DNA of 64,000 bases, from assembly GCA_002633005.1 (NCBI GenBank), contig NMRA01000077.1:60001-124000 (forward strand), given 5' to 3'. Under the pieces are notes generated by a model. The model did not search any database. It was not told where the DNA came from and worked only from the letters and a program-made list of their open reading frames with translations. Position 1 is the first letter of the stretch. Each line of letters begins with the position of its first letter. The stretch comes from Phoronis australis (Eukaryota; Phoronida; Phoronidae). This document shows positions 20,964-31,579 of this stretch, one piece after another. The translations under genes were made by a program, and so were the position numbers.

Positions 20964-23900
20964 GTGTAAAAGATGTTTTCCTCCATGCAGTTTTGTTCGT
21001 CTTCACCCTTTTGACAGTCATGTGAAATGTCGCAGACACTGCCGCTAGAAATACAAGTTCCGTCGTTACACCTCATCTGATTTAAAAGTGGACACTGAGT
21101 AGTAGACTGGGGAAGCACGGTTCTTTCACAAAGTACGTTGAGTGTCCGCGATGGATCAGGCACAGGGGATTCAGTGTACTTAACCTTTGAGATCTTCCAA
21201 GGTTGAACGTCGACGTGGCTGTCGCGCGCAGCCTCAAGAGACCCCCAAATTGCTTCTGGTGTCATTGGTAGCGTCGACGAGAGTACTGAGTTGTTGGACC
21301 CTGCTCTTTCTCTAACCCATATGGCGCCATATTCAGGTCTATGTCTCCACACTCGCAGTAAATACCTGATACCATCGATGTTCCTAGAATCGACTACGGC
21401 AAGGCTAGAATTTTCCTTGGCGAGACACATTGATTTCGCCGTGTTAAACTTCACTGGTATATCTAAGTTACCCATACTGGTAACAAGACGGTAACATGAG
21501 CCTTGCAAGAACACCCAGTTAAGGGGGCATGCCGGCATTTCTCCAAACGATGGCGTGTTTACCGTCGCGGATTTGTTACCGGTAGCAGGTTGTTTACAAA
21601 TTGCCCTTGTATTGCGTAAAGTATAACTACAAGGTATTTTAAACCAACTTCCTCCAACATACGGATTACGTACTATCATCAGTGTGCATCGACTAGAAGG
21701 CTCGTTCAGCGGTTGTCTTTGATTCTCGTTGATAATGACACGCAAGTCGTTCTCCACTCCGTTGAGCATCTTTGCTTGTGTGTACGTAGCAGCCTGGTCC
21801 CCAGGGCTGTACCATTTCGTGTATATCAAGGGGTTGCTGTCCGTCCACCTCATCTCGCCGCCACTGGTGTCACGGAGTCCAATAAAGACTGCGTTGTAAG
21901 AGCTGCCCGCAAAAATGCGCCTTTTCCAAATGGTGCGCATACAGTCAAGGATGAATGTATACTCATCTTCGTCCAAGATGCTCACCAAATCCCCTCCCTC
22001 TTCCTTACAACGCTGGTCTCCATCCCTCCACGTTCCCTGAAAACTAGTAAGTTCATAACAAAACTCTTGGTGCAAAACATATCCCGGTTTGCACCTATTG
22101 AAGTTACCAATGTCTACAGATGTCGTTGGGACGATGTCATATTCGATAGCCACTTGCTCATAATTTGTTGAAACTGATATGACCAATTCGTCCGCAGCAA
22201 TGGTTGACACACGTGTTACTGACGAAGTACCTCGACATCGAAGATAATACAAGTATTCCAGTGAATGTACAGGACTCCCACTGTTAAAGCCACTTTGACA
22301 AACGCTACTGTAAACGGTTTCCCCAATCTCAAAAGACGCTCTGCATGGGTAAGCGACGAAGAATGCGATTTCGATATTGGATACAGTTGAACCTTTGTCC
22401 TGACAGTTCCTTAGGTTCAGCGTTAACTTCGGGGAGTTTGCAGGAAATGTCAGCAATCCACAACTCCAAGTTGGTAAAGAAACAGTTGACTCAACATTTC
22501 TGCTCTTTAAACACTCGCCAAAAATATTGTTAGTGTATTTTTCTTTCAGTGCCACTTTCGCAAAGAAACCCGCGCGTGACCAATTACAATGAGATATGAA
22601 AGATAGAAAATCTACTGTACCATTTACTGCCATGACTGAAATACCCGATACCAAATAGTGGTGACAGTCGGACATCATGTTTGCGGAGAATGCGAAGTAT
22701 TCAGAGCACGAAAACGTAGCCTTGTAACCACATGCAACTGAAAATGGGTCTAGTTCGAATGCAATGAAATACATTCCGGACTTTTTTACCGCAAGACTAA
22801 TAGACTGCATCTTGTGGTGTGTCATTTCAGGAATTCTTTGGAAAATATAACATGATTCAACGGATGTCTCGAAAATTGAATTTGCTTCAGTTAAAAAATG
22901 ACCTTTGCAAAGCGTCTCTTCAATAGATGCGTTCAGAATTGGATTGTTAAACAAAAAGTCACCGTTGGAATAATACAATATCGTCAAGTAAGCTGTTGAA
23001 GTAACAATCCGTCGAATTATTCCCGAGTGTCTACAAAACGGACCGTAAGATGGTGCCGATGTGTTCAGCCCATCAAAAATTACAACACCTTCGTATGCAC
23101 AGTTGTCTATGTCTGTCAGGTTTAGGTACTCGAAAGTGAATTGAAGAAAACGTTCAGGCCGGGCTGCTCTAAAGTACCAAATACATTGTCCAACGTTTCG
23201 TCCAGAAATAAGGAAATTCAAAGGGAATAATGTGACCAAGCAGTATTGGTCTTTAATTGAGTTTATGCGTTTGCACGTATTGAAGCTTCCTTTAATAGTG
23301 GTATACGTAATGTTGAACGGTGGCCCATTGAAGAAAGTGTGTATTTCTACAGTAGATTGAAATGATGAAGTGATGTATGTAGAGTGCGTTCTTGCATCAA
23401 GAAGTTCCTTAAAAGATACTGGAATAATTCGTTGCACAAGCAAAGACTTTAGACCGTCGTAGATAGTCACTTTGTGAACAGAACGTGAGAAGACGTGCAT
23501 ACGAAGCAAATGCCCATAGGTTGTTACAATGTGCCACAAGTAGACATCAGTGAGTTCGGACGGCAATGAGTACGATGGCAGAGGGTATTTAACGGAATCA
23601 ATGATTCCTTGTTTCCTACGAGCTTCATAAATTCCAAAACCTGGCGAAAATGAGTTATTGGATATAAATGAATATTGAGCTCTAAAACTCACAGTTTCAA
23701 CCAGGTTGTAAGATAATATCACAAGCACGTGTGACAACGAGGTTACAGTTGACCACTGTGACTTGTGGCCACAATATGTTCCTATTACCGGAGACGAGTC
23801 ATTAGGACCGTCGTACACTACCAGTTTATCGTCTGCACAGTTGTCACCTGAATATCTTGTGTGCAAGTCAGTAACTGTCAGGTTCACCAACCTGCTGTCG

Positions 23901-24391
23901 TTACTTTGTATACTCCATGTACATCGGATTTTCTTCATTGGTGACGATCCATGTGTGGCAACATTAAAGGTGTTTGTTATGAATATTTCTCCTCCTTCAA
24001 GACCAAGAACATGACTACACGTGTCATTAGCAGCGTTAAGCCACTCATAGGCGAAGGTTATTGAGAACTTGACGTCATTTTCTGAGCCTTTGATGATTCT
24101 GACAGTGACATTGTCCTTTGACACCCATTGGCGTTGGTATCTATGCTCGCAGGAATCGGGACGAAAATCCCCCGAGACATTTGATGACGTTAAACGCAAA
24201 GTTACGTTTTTGCAAACGTTATCACCGCTCGCGTGAATCTTTACCAAAGTTAGTTTAACTCTGGCACCCATTGGAACAACAATATTCCAATCTTTACCTA
24301 ATGCCCCACGTGGAGAGTGTCCATTCAATTGTTCTCCAACTGCCATGTAACAGGCAATGTACAAAAGAGCGGTGATCCTGATGAGCGTCAT
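20964..24391 (-). CDS. CUB / C-type lectin / LDLa N-terminal exon of the LRR-GPCR
   Basis: A single exon of 1142 codons plus two bases. The ATG at 24391 (A at -3) is preferred because the open frame upstream of it has no ATG, and it is followed at once by a signal peptide (MTLIRITALLYIACYMAV). Domains: CUB-like at about 125-241 (NCADDKLVVYDGPNDSSP) and 384-481 (NCAYEGVVIFDGLNTSAP), with Cys-containing, partly CUB-like sequence around them; C-type lectin domains at 767-932 (WTDSNPLIYTKWYSPGD) and 955-1088; LDLa at 1100-1135 (MRCNDGTCISSGSVCD...DCQKGEDEQNC). The exon ends IFY plus AC before GTAAGT. Joining AC to the G of the exon at 18122 gives Thr and reads into the next LDLa repeat, so both exons belong to one receptor. 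I see neither QPD nor EPN sugar-binding motifs. Many N-glycosylation sites fit an ectodomain. Confidence 0.9.
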
Positions 24392-25448
24392 TTTAACATG
24401 TTGATAGAAATGAAACAATAATAATCCTCACTTCAATTTATTAGCGTAGAGAATCGGTAAGCCGCAAATGGTAATTACGGAAAAAGATAGCGGTCTCCAT
24501 TTAATTGTCATTAACCACAGCAATTGGTGATTATCCAATGGATTTCAGCAGGTTTCTGCTTCCTTCACACTAATCGTAGTCAAATCAAATCAACGGTGCT
24601 GTATGTAGGCAGATTCTGTTTTTTTTCATTATATTAGCTAAACTTTCTCTGACATTTCGCACGATGCCTCCTCCTCGAGGTGGCCTTTTGAAAACTGGAG
24701 CTCTTTTGTATTAGCAGAGGCCTCCAACTTCGTAAGCCTTTGAGCTGGAATTGAACGTTAAGCAAAATATTAAGCGGCTAATTCTGTTATTTTGCAAACA
24801 TGTGTTGGTCGATTGAACTATTACTTGCACACTGGGTGATACCAATATAAGGTCACAGAAGGTTATTATTGATAAATTTCAAGCTCCATACGCTGATCAG
24901 TTAACTCTTAATTCAGGTATAATCATCAACTTCTAAATTACCTGGTGTATTTCTTATGGAATATAATTTCACATTAAAAGACGACACCAATTAGACTCGG
25001 CAGTTAGTGGTTGTCTTTAGAAGAGTGTTGTTCGACAACTTATCAGTCGAATGAGTTCATGTGAACGCTGTAAATAGGATTTCATCTCTTGATCGTTCTC
25101 GGAATCTTCCAGTGAAGGACACAAGGATAGTGGCGGTGAAAGCATATGTCTTTGTAAGGAAAGGGGGGCAGGTGAGAAAATATCCCCCCGCCCCTTATAC
25201 TTAGACTTAAAGTCAGCTGTCATGAAAAATGACTTAAAACCAACAATTTGGCAAAGACTGAAATTCGGATTTTGTTCTCCGGTCTTAACTTAGACAGTAA
25301 TTAAGTCGGATTTTGACATAGATGAGCAAACAAAACACGCCTTCGCCACCTGCTGCGAATTCACAAATCCAACAGCGGTGGTGTATGAAATATGGTTTCA
25401 AGAATAATCTTAGTCCTGAAGCACCAAATAGGAATTAATTTACATTTT
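24392..25448 (-). other. 5' flank of the receptor gene
   Basis: The promoter and 5' UTR should lie here, but I see no clear TATA box or other element to call. The open frame at 25017-25223 (-) has no support. Confidence 0.4.
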
Positions 25449-26445
25449 GAGGAGAAAGTTTAAAATGAAAACTGAGACGCGATTCATGATCCAAGCTGTT
25501 AACGTTTCGGTTTATTGACAAAAAGTTATCATAAAGAACCAGTGTCAATAACGAGCAATACAACCAAAACACTAAATGAAAAAGTACTGGTAGGTGACAA
25601 GGCAGTGATCAGAATAACACTAAACCATATGACCCAGCATTTAAGTGTTGAGTGATCTCTTAGCATGAGTCTGTTTAATGTGAATAGATTCATGGATACA
25701 CAGTTTGAACTTGTTACTGTCTTTGTCTAGTATCTGAACTCCAGAAAAGCCAATCGTATGTCCACTTAGCACTGAATGAGTAAATAGAGCATTGTTAGGG
25801 TGTTTAGCATGCTCATTCTTCCTAGTTGTCATGTCTTTAGAAAAGTCATCACAATCGCTATAATTGATTTGGTAAATAACAGCACTATTTTGTTGAATGC
25901 TTAATTTACGTTTAAGTCTAGACAACATGACTTTGTTACACGGCTTGAAAATAAAATGAATATTAGCAGATGGTTCCACAGCTCCCAACAACCTGAGTAA
26001 CTGACTTTCAAAAGTAACGGAAGAATTACCAGCAAATGACAGCTCAACAAATATCTCTTCTTTTTCAGGCTCGTACTCAACAGGTTGTGACTGTAGTCGT
26101 TGTTGTTTTAACATAGATTTGCTAATACATGAGTCAAGGAAAGTACGTTGATAACTATTATGTAGTAACATTGATTCGAGGAATTCAAGTTCCTCATCAA
26201 AAGGATGATAACTGTTACAAATGCACCAATTCCTGTGTTACAAAGAAAAATTGTTGGATCATATGGTTTAGAGTTCCTCTGATCACTGTCAGTACTACCC
26301 ACGAATTTTGATTTTCATTTAGTGTTTTGATTGTATTGCTCGTTAGTGACATTGCTTCCTGGTGATGGTTTTGTATCAATAAACCGAAACGTTGACAACT
26401 TGGATTATTAATCGCGTATCAGTTTTCATTTTCAACTTTCTTCTG
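25449..26445 (-). mobile_element. Penelope-like element remnant with inverted LTR-like arms
   Basis: A broken Penelope-type coding end lies between two inverted arms, 25449-25582 and 26312-26445. The arms share AACGTTTCGGTTTATTGA, AACGAGCAATACAA and AAAACACTAAATGAAAA with scattered differences. Penelope-like elements often carry LTR-like copies at both ends, commonly in odd orientations caused by partial insertion. Reverse-transcriptase core motifs are absent, so most of the element is gone. Confidence 0.75.
25641..26200 (-). pseudogene. C-terminus of Penelope-like RT/GIY-YIG protein
   Basis: The minus-strand frame reads FDEELEFLESML, FLDSCISK, LSFAGNSSVTF, IHFIFKPCNKV, SAVIYQINYSDCDDF, then NALFTHSVLSGHTIGF, VQILDKDSNKFK and IHESIHIK before a stop. 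This is the stretch from just after the reverse transcriptase to the end of the GIY-YIG endonuclease domain. The second half of the signature (Tyr-Ile-Gly) after DCDDF is missing, so the nuclease would be dead. Reading upstream of the ATG at 26171 continues the homology. Confidence 0.75.
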
Positions 26446-26450
26446 TTACT

Positions 26451-26537
26451 ATGGCCAAAAACTTAGTTAGGTACAATTGGGATCTCGTTTGCTTACAAGA
26501 GTTTGATGTGGCCGGAAAATATGATGTTCGTGTGCCG
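26451..26537 (+). CDS. Candidate first coding exon, unknown gene
   Basis: ATG in good context (TACTATGG) opens 29 codons (MAKNLVRYNWDLVCLQEF, then DVAGKYDVRVP) and ends in phase 0 at a perfect GTAAGT donor. It starts 5 bp after the Penelope-like arm. No downstream exon could be matched. It could be a real orphan exon or coincidence. Confidence 0.25.
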
Positions 26538-29500
26538 GTAAGTCACATTGCTTTGTCTCTATGTCGCATGTTTTTGATAAAAGGTGTTTATAAATGAAAT
26601 TAGAAATAGAATAGCTCCCCTTTTGAAGAGTAATTATTTTGGACAATCTTTAAAAAGGATTTATGTAATGTACCATAGTTTAATATTGAAAAATGCATGA
26701 ACATGATGAGAAACGGTCAGAATATCATTTTCTTCTTAGCTGTTCTTGGTCCCAGAAAACCTTAGAGAAAATGTTAGGTTTCCGGTGATATGTTACATCT
26801 GATGATAATGTAGTAACGTTCGCTAGATAAGTGTTTTGACTTTCAACAAGTGATAGCAAAACCTCTGAGTATTCATGTGTATTGATGTGGATGTAACCAA
26901 TAGGCTTGTAGCAGACTGATTGATGGATAAACCTCTTGAGTTTAAAGCGACAATAAACCAGCGTTCCGTCACACCTTTTGATTTAGATCATTTACCGCTA
27001 TAAAATCGGCCCCAACTGGTTTTTTGATCAGATAAGGAGGGATTTTTGGTCTTGCAAAGAACTAGCTGAGCGTTTCTGCTGAGACTATGCTCGACAAATA
27101 ACTTGACACGCCGTGACAACTCAACTTATAGAATCTTGCAGTTATCTCAAGCAATAACGAACTGCCAGCTCTTTCCAATCTCAGAAATCATAACAATTTT
27201 GTCCGAGGAATAATCAGAGATCAATTTCACAACGGTAAGTTATTTGAATAAAATATTGATGGAAGGCAGGTTTATAGCTGCTTTAAAAACATGGCGTAAG
27301 ATACCACCACTTAATGGATTTGTCACGTCTTCCTAGATACCAATTAAGTAATGCGCTGATTCGTATTTTTCAATAACAAAGGTTGCTGAAAGCGTATCAT
27401 AATTGATTGGTATAATTATCGTTGTTATCTTTAGATGCTACCTTCGTTATTGAAAGCATAAACAACTATATTGTGAAATCATTAATTCCGTTTTAATGAC
27501 AATAACGAAACAAGAAAAAATATGCTGGGATACGCAAGTCCTGGCCTCCCTCTGACGTCAAAAATTAAAAACGAGATAATCGGCCTGGCTGTTCAGTGCT
27601 ACCTACAGTCTTGAGCGACAATAGGGAAAATTAACGACGATGATGATTGTGATGATGAAGGTGGCGATGATGAACAACATCATAACATTCATACGACGAA
27701 CTTAGATGTCATAAATTAGTAAGAAATAAGCTACAGTTTGTTCAAATAAACTAAACCAACATCAATGCAGTAAGAGCTCTCAACAAAGGAACAGCGCTAT
27801 CAGAAAATCGCAAATGATTCAAAAAGTAGACGTTCTAGCGAAAAATGGAAAACATCTTCTGAAAGCCCGTTCCAAACTCTATCTACATTGATAGTTTCGC
27901 AACATTCCATAATTTTTTTCGAAAAAAATGAAATTTTGCGGGTTTTTTTGAAATTCAAAGTCAAATAACTCGAAAACGGTAAGTCTGAAAAAAAAACGTT
28001 ATTGCAGAACTTTTGAAAGAGTATACTTCAAGGAATCCACATGCAAAAATTCCCGTTAAAAATGCGACCGCAGAACGATTGAAAACGGGTGAAAATGCGT
28101 CAGAGCAGTCGGTTAAACAAAATTTTATAAAAGCAATCAATAGCAAGTAACAATGTCTTCTGCTTCATGAATGCCAGCAACAACGCCTGTGGAAATAGTT
28201 AAAGTCCGTCTTCGTTAAAAGTCGTCAAGACAGTGGTCAATCATTGAGCAGAGTGTATACTTCCCACAAACAATGGAGGCACTGAACAGTTCTCATAGGG
28301 ATTTGCCTATCAGAACACACGTCAATGGACTCTTCACCCTTTCTTCACTCTGTCAAAAACTGCATGCAAATAAAGAAAAGTTTTGAGTCATTTCACATCA
28401 TAAGCCCTACAGATGAGCACAGAAACTTTGTACTCTCTTTTGACCCTTTCACTCCCAGTGGAAACCAAGCTGAACTAAGAAAAATAAGGGCAAAAAAATG
28501 CAAAATCGGCACTTTTCACCCTAAAATCCCCACTTCCCTGCCGATGCTCGGCTAAAGCCAACATTAGATTTCGAAAGCAAATTCCCTACCGATTCCAAAA
28601 ATGTGGTACAAAAGTACTGTCAACTAACTAGTTTTTTTTTGAAAATCTGACTTAATTGAGGGCTACCTGAAATCGCGGCCAATTTCTCAGTTGCTACACA
28701 GCAATGCACAATTGCAACAGGGGGCCACCATCTTGAAGAGGAGTGCAGCTACAGCTGAGAAAGTGGCCTTTTTTTCATTTTTAGCATGTTCAAAAATACA
28801 AACAAACCGCATTCACTGAGCCTGCATGCAATGCCCACCTACAAAATGCCCCCAAAGTTGGCCTACCCCAAAATTTTAATATTTTAGCAGTGCAAATTGG
28901 CCGCGGCCGCAGCCTAACTATTCACCAATCCTCAAATGGGTAAACCCATCAGCGCCATCTTGAGGCTTGGGGATGAGGCTGCCAGCTGTTGTGTGCTTCG
29001 TGTCGCTGTTGTTATGAATTTTTGACGACGCTAAGCTTATGAAATGGATTATTTATAAGTGTCTTCATAACATTAAATGAAATGTATATGAAATATTTAA
29101 AATAAATTTGTATCACAATGGGTTGTTTTGTTTTTGTTAATTAACATTGAAGCGAGTCACCTCGAGCGAGATCGCGGTCTGCTGGCATAATTAAGTTTCA
29201 TCGACTTATGCTTCAGTTTATTCGTCAGTGCTTGTGGGAATCGGTTGTGGTTTCTCCATTTACACTTTTGGTGTGTATTTTTATAATATTTGGGGCGTGT
29301 TTTAATTTAATTTAAACGATCAGCTGTAGTGGTAAGCACGTGGACGGCGCTCTCTTGTTGTAACACTGAGTGGAAGCTGCAAATGTGGATTGAGCTACTT
29401 ACAAAGAACTTATCGTGGAAAGCATTTCGAGTCCTCCACTAAGGAGGAGCCGTTGGCTATTCCAAGCCCGTCACACTAACTTGAGCGCTTAAATGTGGGA

Positions 29501-29899
29501 TATTTTATAAATATTAACATCCAATGTATATCATATTTCAATTTGATTAAAATGCAAAAAAGTGAAAGCACAAACATGTGACTGTATCAGGTTTTTTGTT
29601 GGGCGATTTTAAAAAAATGGAATTGCTTGCGGGAAGGATGTTGAATTAAGAACACAATATGGCAGAGAAGTGGAGTTTCATTTTGCCAGATTTCTCAAGA
29701 AAAATAACTATTAGGAAAATTTTATTTCGTCAGAATGAGTTGTGCTGTCTACACATCTTTTCGCAAAACTCTCGGAATTTTGCAACGCAATCTTTACACT
29801 TAGGGTCGATATCATCTCGAAATTGGCAGTCAGCCTAAAAGTTTCTGACGCTCATCTTAAAGTTCTCAACATTATTGTTTAGTGTTTTGAACAACACGC
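26538..29899. other. Non-coding, repeat-like stretch
   Basis: No supported gene. 27186-27235 looks like an exon (good acceptor TTCCAATCTCAG and donor GTAAGT), but its frame stops at once if joined to the candidate exon at 26451. A GAT-rich simple stretch lies near 27636-27680. 28500-28990 has the look of an old dispersed repeat. Confidence 0.45.
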
Positions 29900-30330
29900 A
29901 GTCCGGACTGGCCGGAAGCTGACTGGCCAAAGGGAACCTCTGGTCGCAGAAGGCGAAGGTCCTTACTATATTCTCCCAGATGTTCTGTTGTGCCGAGCAC
30001 AATATCTCATCCTGGTAGCGTGGCCGGGGACTTGGTCTACAAAACACGTTGGAGTGGGCAGTGCTCCCGGAGGATGAGCCAGTTGGATGGAAGCAGACCA
30101 GAGCGGATCCTAATCAACACAGCCATCGAGTCAGTGGCAAAGATGATGGTCGTCGCAACAGGACGCAGCTCAGAGAGGCACAGGAGGGCTCGAACTCCAT
30201 ACGTGTGCTGCTCGTGTAGACGTCTTGGCAGCCGAATCCTTCCTTGTCAGGTCATTCTGGCGGATCAGGTATCCCTAGCCAGCTCGGTTGGTACTCTGAC
30301 AGAAGAAGCCGTCAGTGGCCACTATCAAAG
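29900..30330 (-). pseudogene. Retroelement RNase H-like remnant
   Basis: The minus strand reads ATTIIFATDSMAVLIRIRSG and, about 33 codons later in another frame, FVDQVPGHATR. TDS and PGHA are two signature spots of the RNase H domains at the ends of some non-LTR retrotransposon proteins, at about the right spacing. Stops and shifts make it dead. The family is not assigned, and the call rests on two short motifs. Confidence 0.45.
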
Positions 30331-30909
30331 CATTATCTCCACCTAGCTCCCAAAACATTTGGCGACACATCGCTTCGGCGGCACTCTCAAGCTAGGTTCT
30401 ACATGTAAACTCTCTGGTGACGACTGCAACACCTGCTGGCTCTTCTCTGTGGGAGGACGTGTGTGCAAGTTCCTGAGAGGTGGTCTTGCTTGTGTGATAA
30501 TCTCTTCAAGTCCTTTTAGGGTGACCCTTAGCTTGGATTGCATTCATTGCGATTTAAGACGCCACTTATAAGCAAATCGGCATCGGTCCAACCTAGTACA
30601 CACAAGGATAGGGCTTCAGTGGTAGTGGCTGACTCGTGTTTTCTGTATTCAAAAATTTTATCTCATTGAGGCGCACGAGTTGGAGAGTACCAACAGGTCG
30701 TTTAGGCGTGGCATTCCAATAACACGCTGCAGATTTGCAAGCATTCTTCACCTTTTCTAGAACCAGTAAAGGTCTTCTGACGTCACTGCATACACCAGAA
30801 TGTCCTCTCTTGCTCTTACACAGACGGTCGACTTTATCATGGATACATGGAGACTGTATACCTTGGTGCTCTTGCTGCCAACCCGAACAATTGTTTTCAT
30901 AGATGGAAA

Positions 30910-31450
30910 GAACTCTGCTTTCACGTACTATAACTGACAGTCATTGTCAATCTTGTGGTATAAAACATTTCTGCAGAAGGACTCGTTCGCAAACTTCTTC
31001 TGCCGATCACACTTCCCAGTAGACTCTGGAGGGTTCTTGTGAAACGAAAATGTAGTTTCCGATGTCTTCTTTCTTAAAATGTGGCAACAAGTCCTCGCTA
31101 ACATAGACCAACCCATCCTTAAAGGACTCTGTTGTTGGAAGATGTGTGGCTTCAGTATCACTGTCAGAGTCTGGATCAGAGTTTGCGTCGTCGCATGACA
31201 ATTATCTCAGAACCCGCGCTATCAGTGTTTCTCTCTTGCCACATTTCTTCCGTCGTCGCTTAACTAGCCACCGTAGGAGGCCGTCGACGTCTTTAATTCC
31301 TTCCAACTCTAGCATATACTCCCGTAATCTAACTTTTCCCTCCAGCAGTACTTCGTTCAATTGCCCAAATCGGCAACTTACTATTTTTATACTGCGCTCG
31401 CTTATTTTTATCACGCTCGACAGGAGCGTGCGCAGTGTTAAAAATGGCAT
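30910..31450 (-). pseudogene. SAP-like fragment of a multi-copy element gene
   Basis: The minus-strand frame starts MPFLTLRTLL and continues EYMLELEGIKDVDGLLRWLV with a basic end (KRRRKKCGKRE). This is similar in plan to SAP-type helical DNA-binding ends. It is followed, after a frame break, by an acidic DPDSDSDTEATHLP linker and GLVYVSEDLLPHF. Such proteins are encoded by repetitive, transposon-like genes in several marine invertebrates; that link is from memory and unverified. Several frameshifts. Confidence 0.35.
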
Positions 31451-31545
31451 TTGGGCAACTGAAGGAAGGACTGCTAGAGGAAAAAGTTTGATTACGGGGG
31501 TATTTAGTCGAGTTGGAAGGAATTAAAGACATCGATGGCCTCCTA
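31270..31545. repeat. Inverted duplication of the SAP-like segment
   Basis: 31270-31375 and 31448-31545 are inverted copies, both containing GTCTTTAATTCCTTCCAACTC in one orientation or the other, with about 75 bp between. Identity is roughly 80 percent by eye. The product would fold into a long hairpin. Confidence 0.75.
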
Positions 31546-31579
31546 ATGTGTCCTTTTATGCGCAAAAGGTATTATAACA

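Noticed and set aside
24392-24418. Upstream extension of the receptor frame starting at TTG
   Set aside because: Not an ATG; the first ATG at 24391 has good context and is followed by a signal peptide.
27186-27235. Exon-like segment with good acceptor and donor
   Set aside because: Stops at once in the frame required by the candidate exon at 26451; could only be a non-coding exon.
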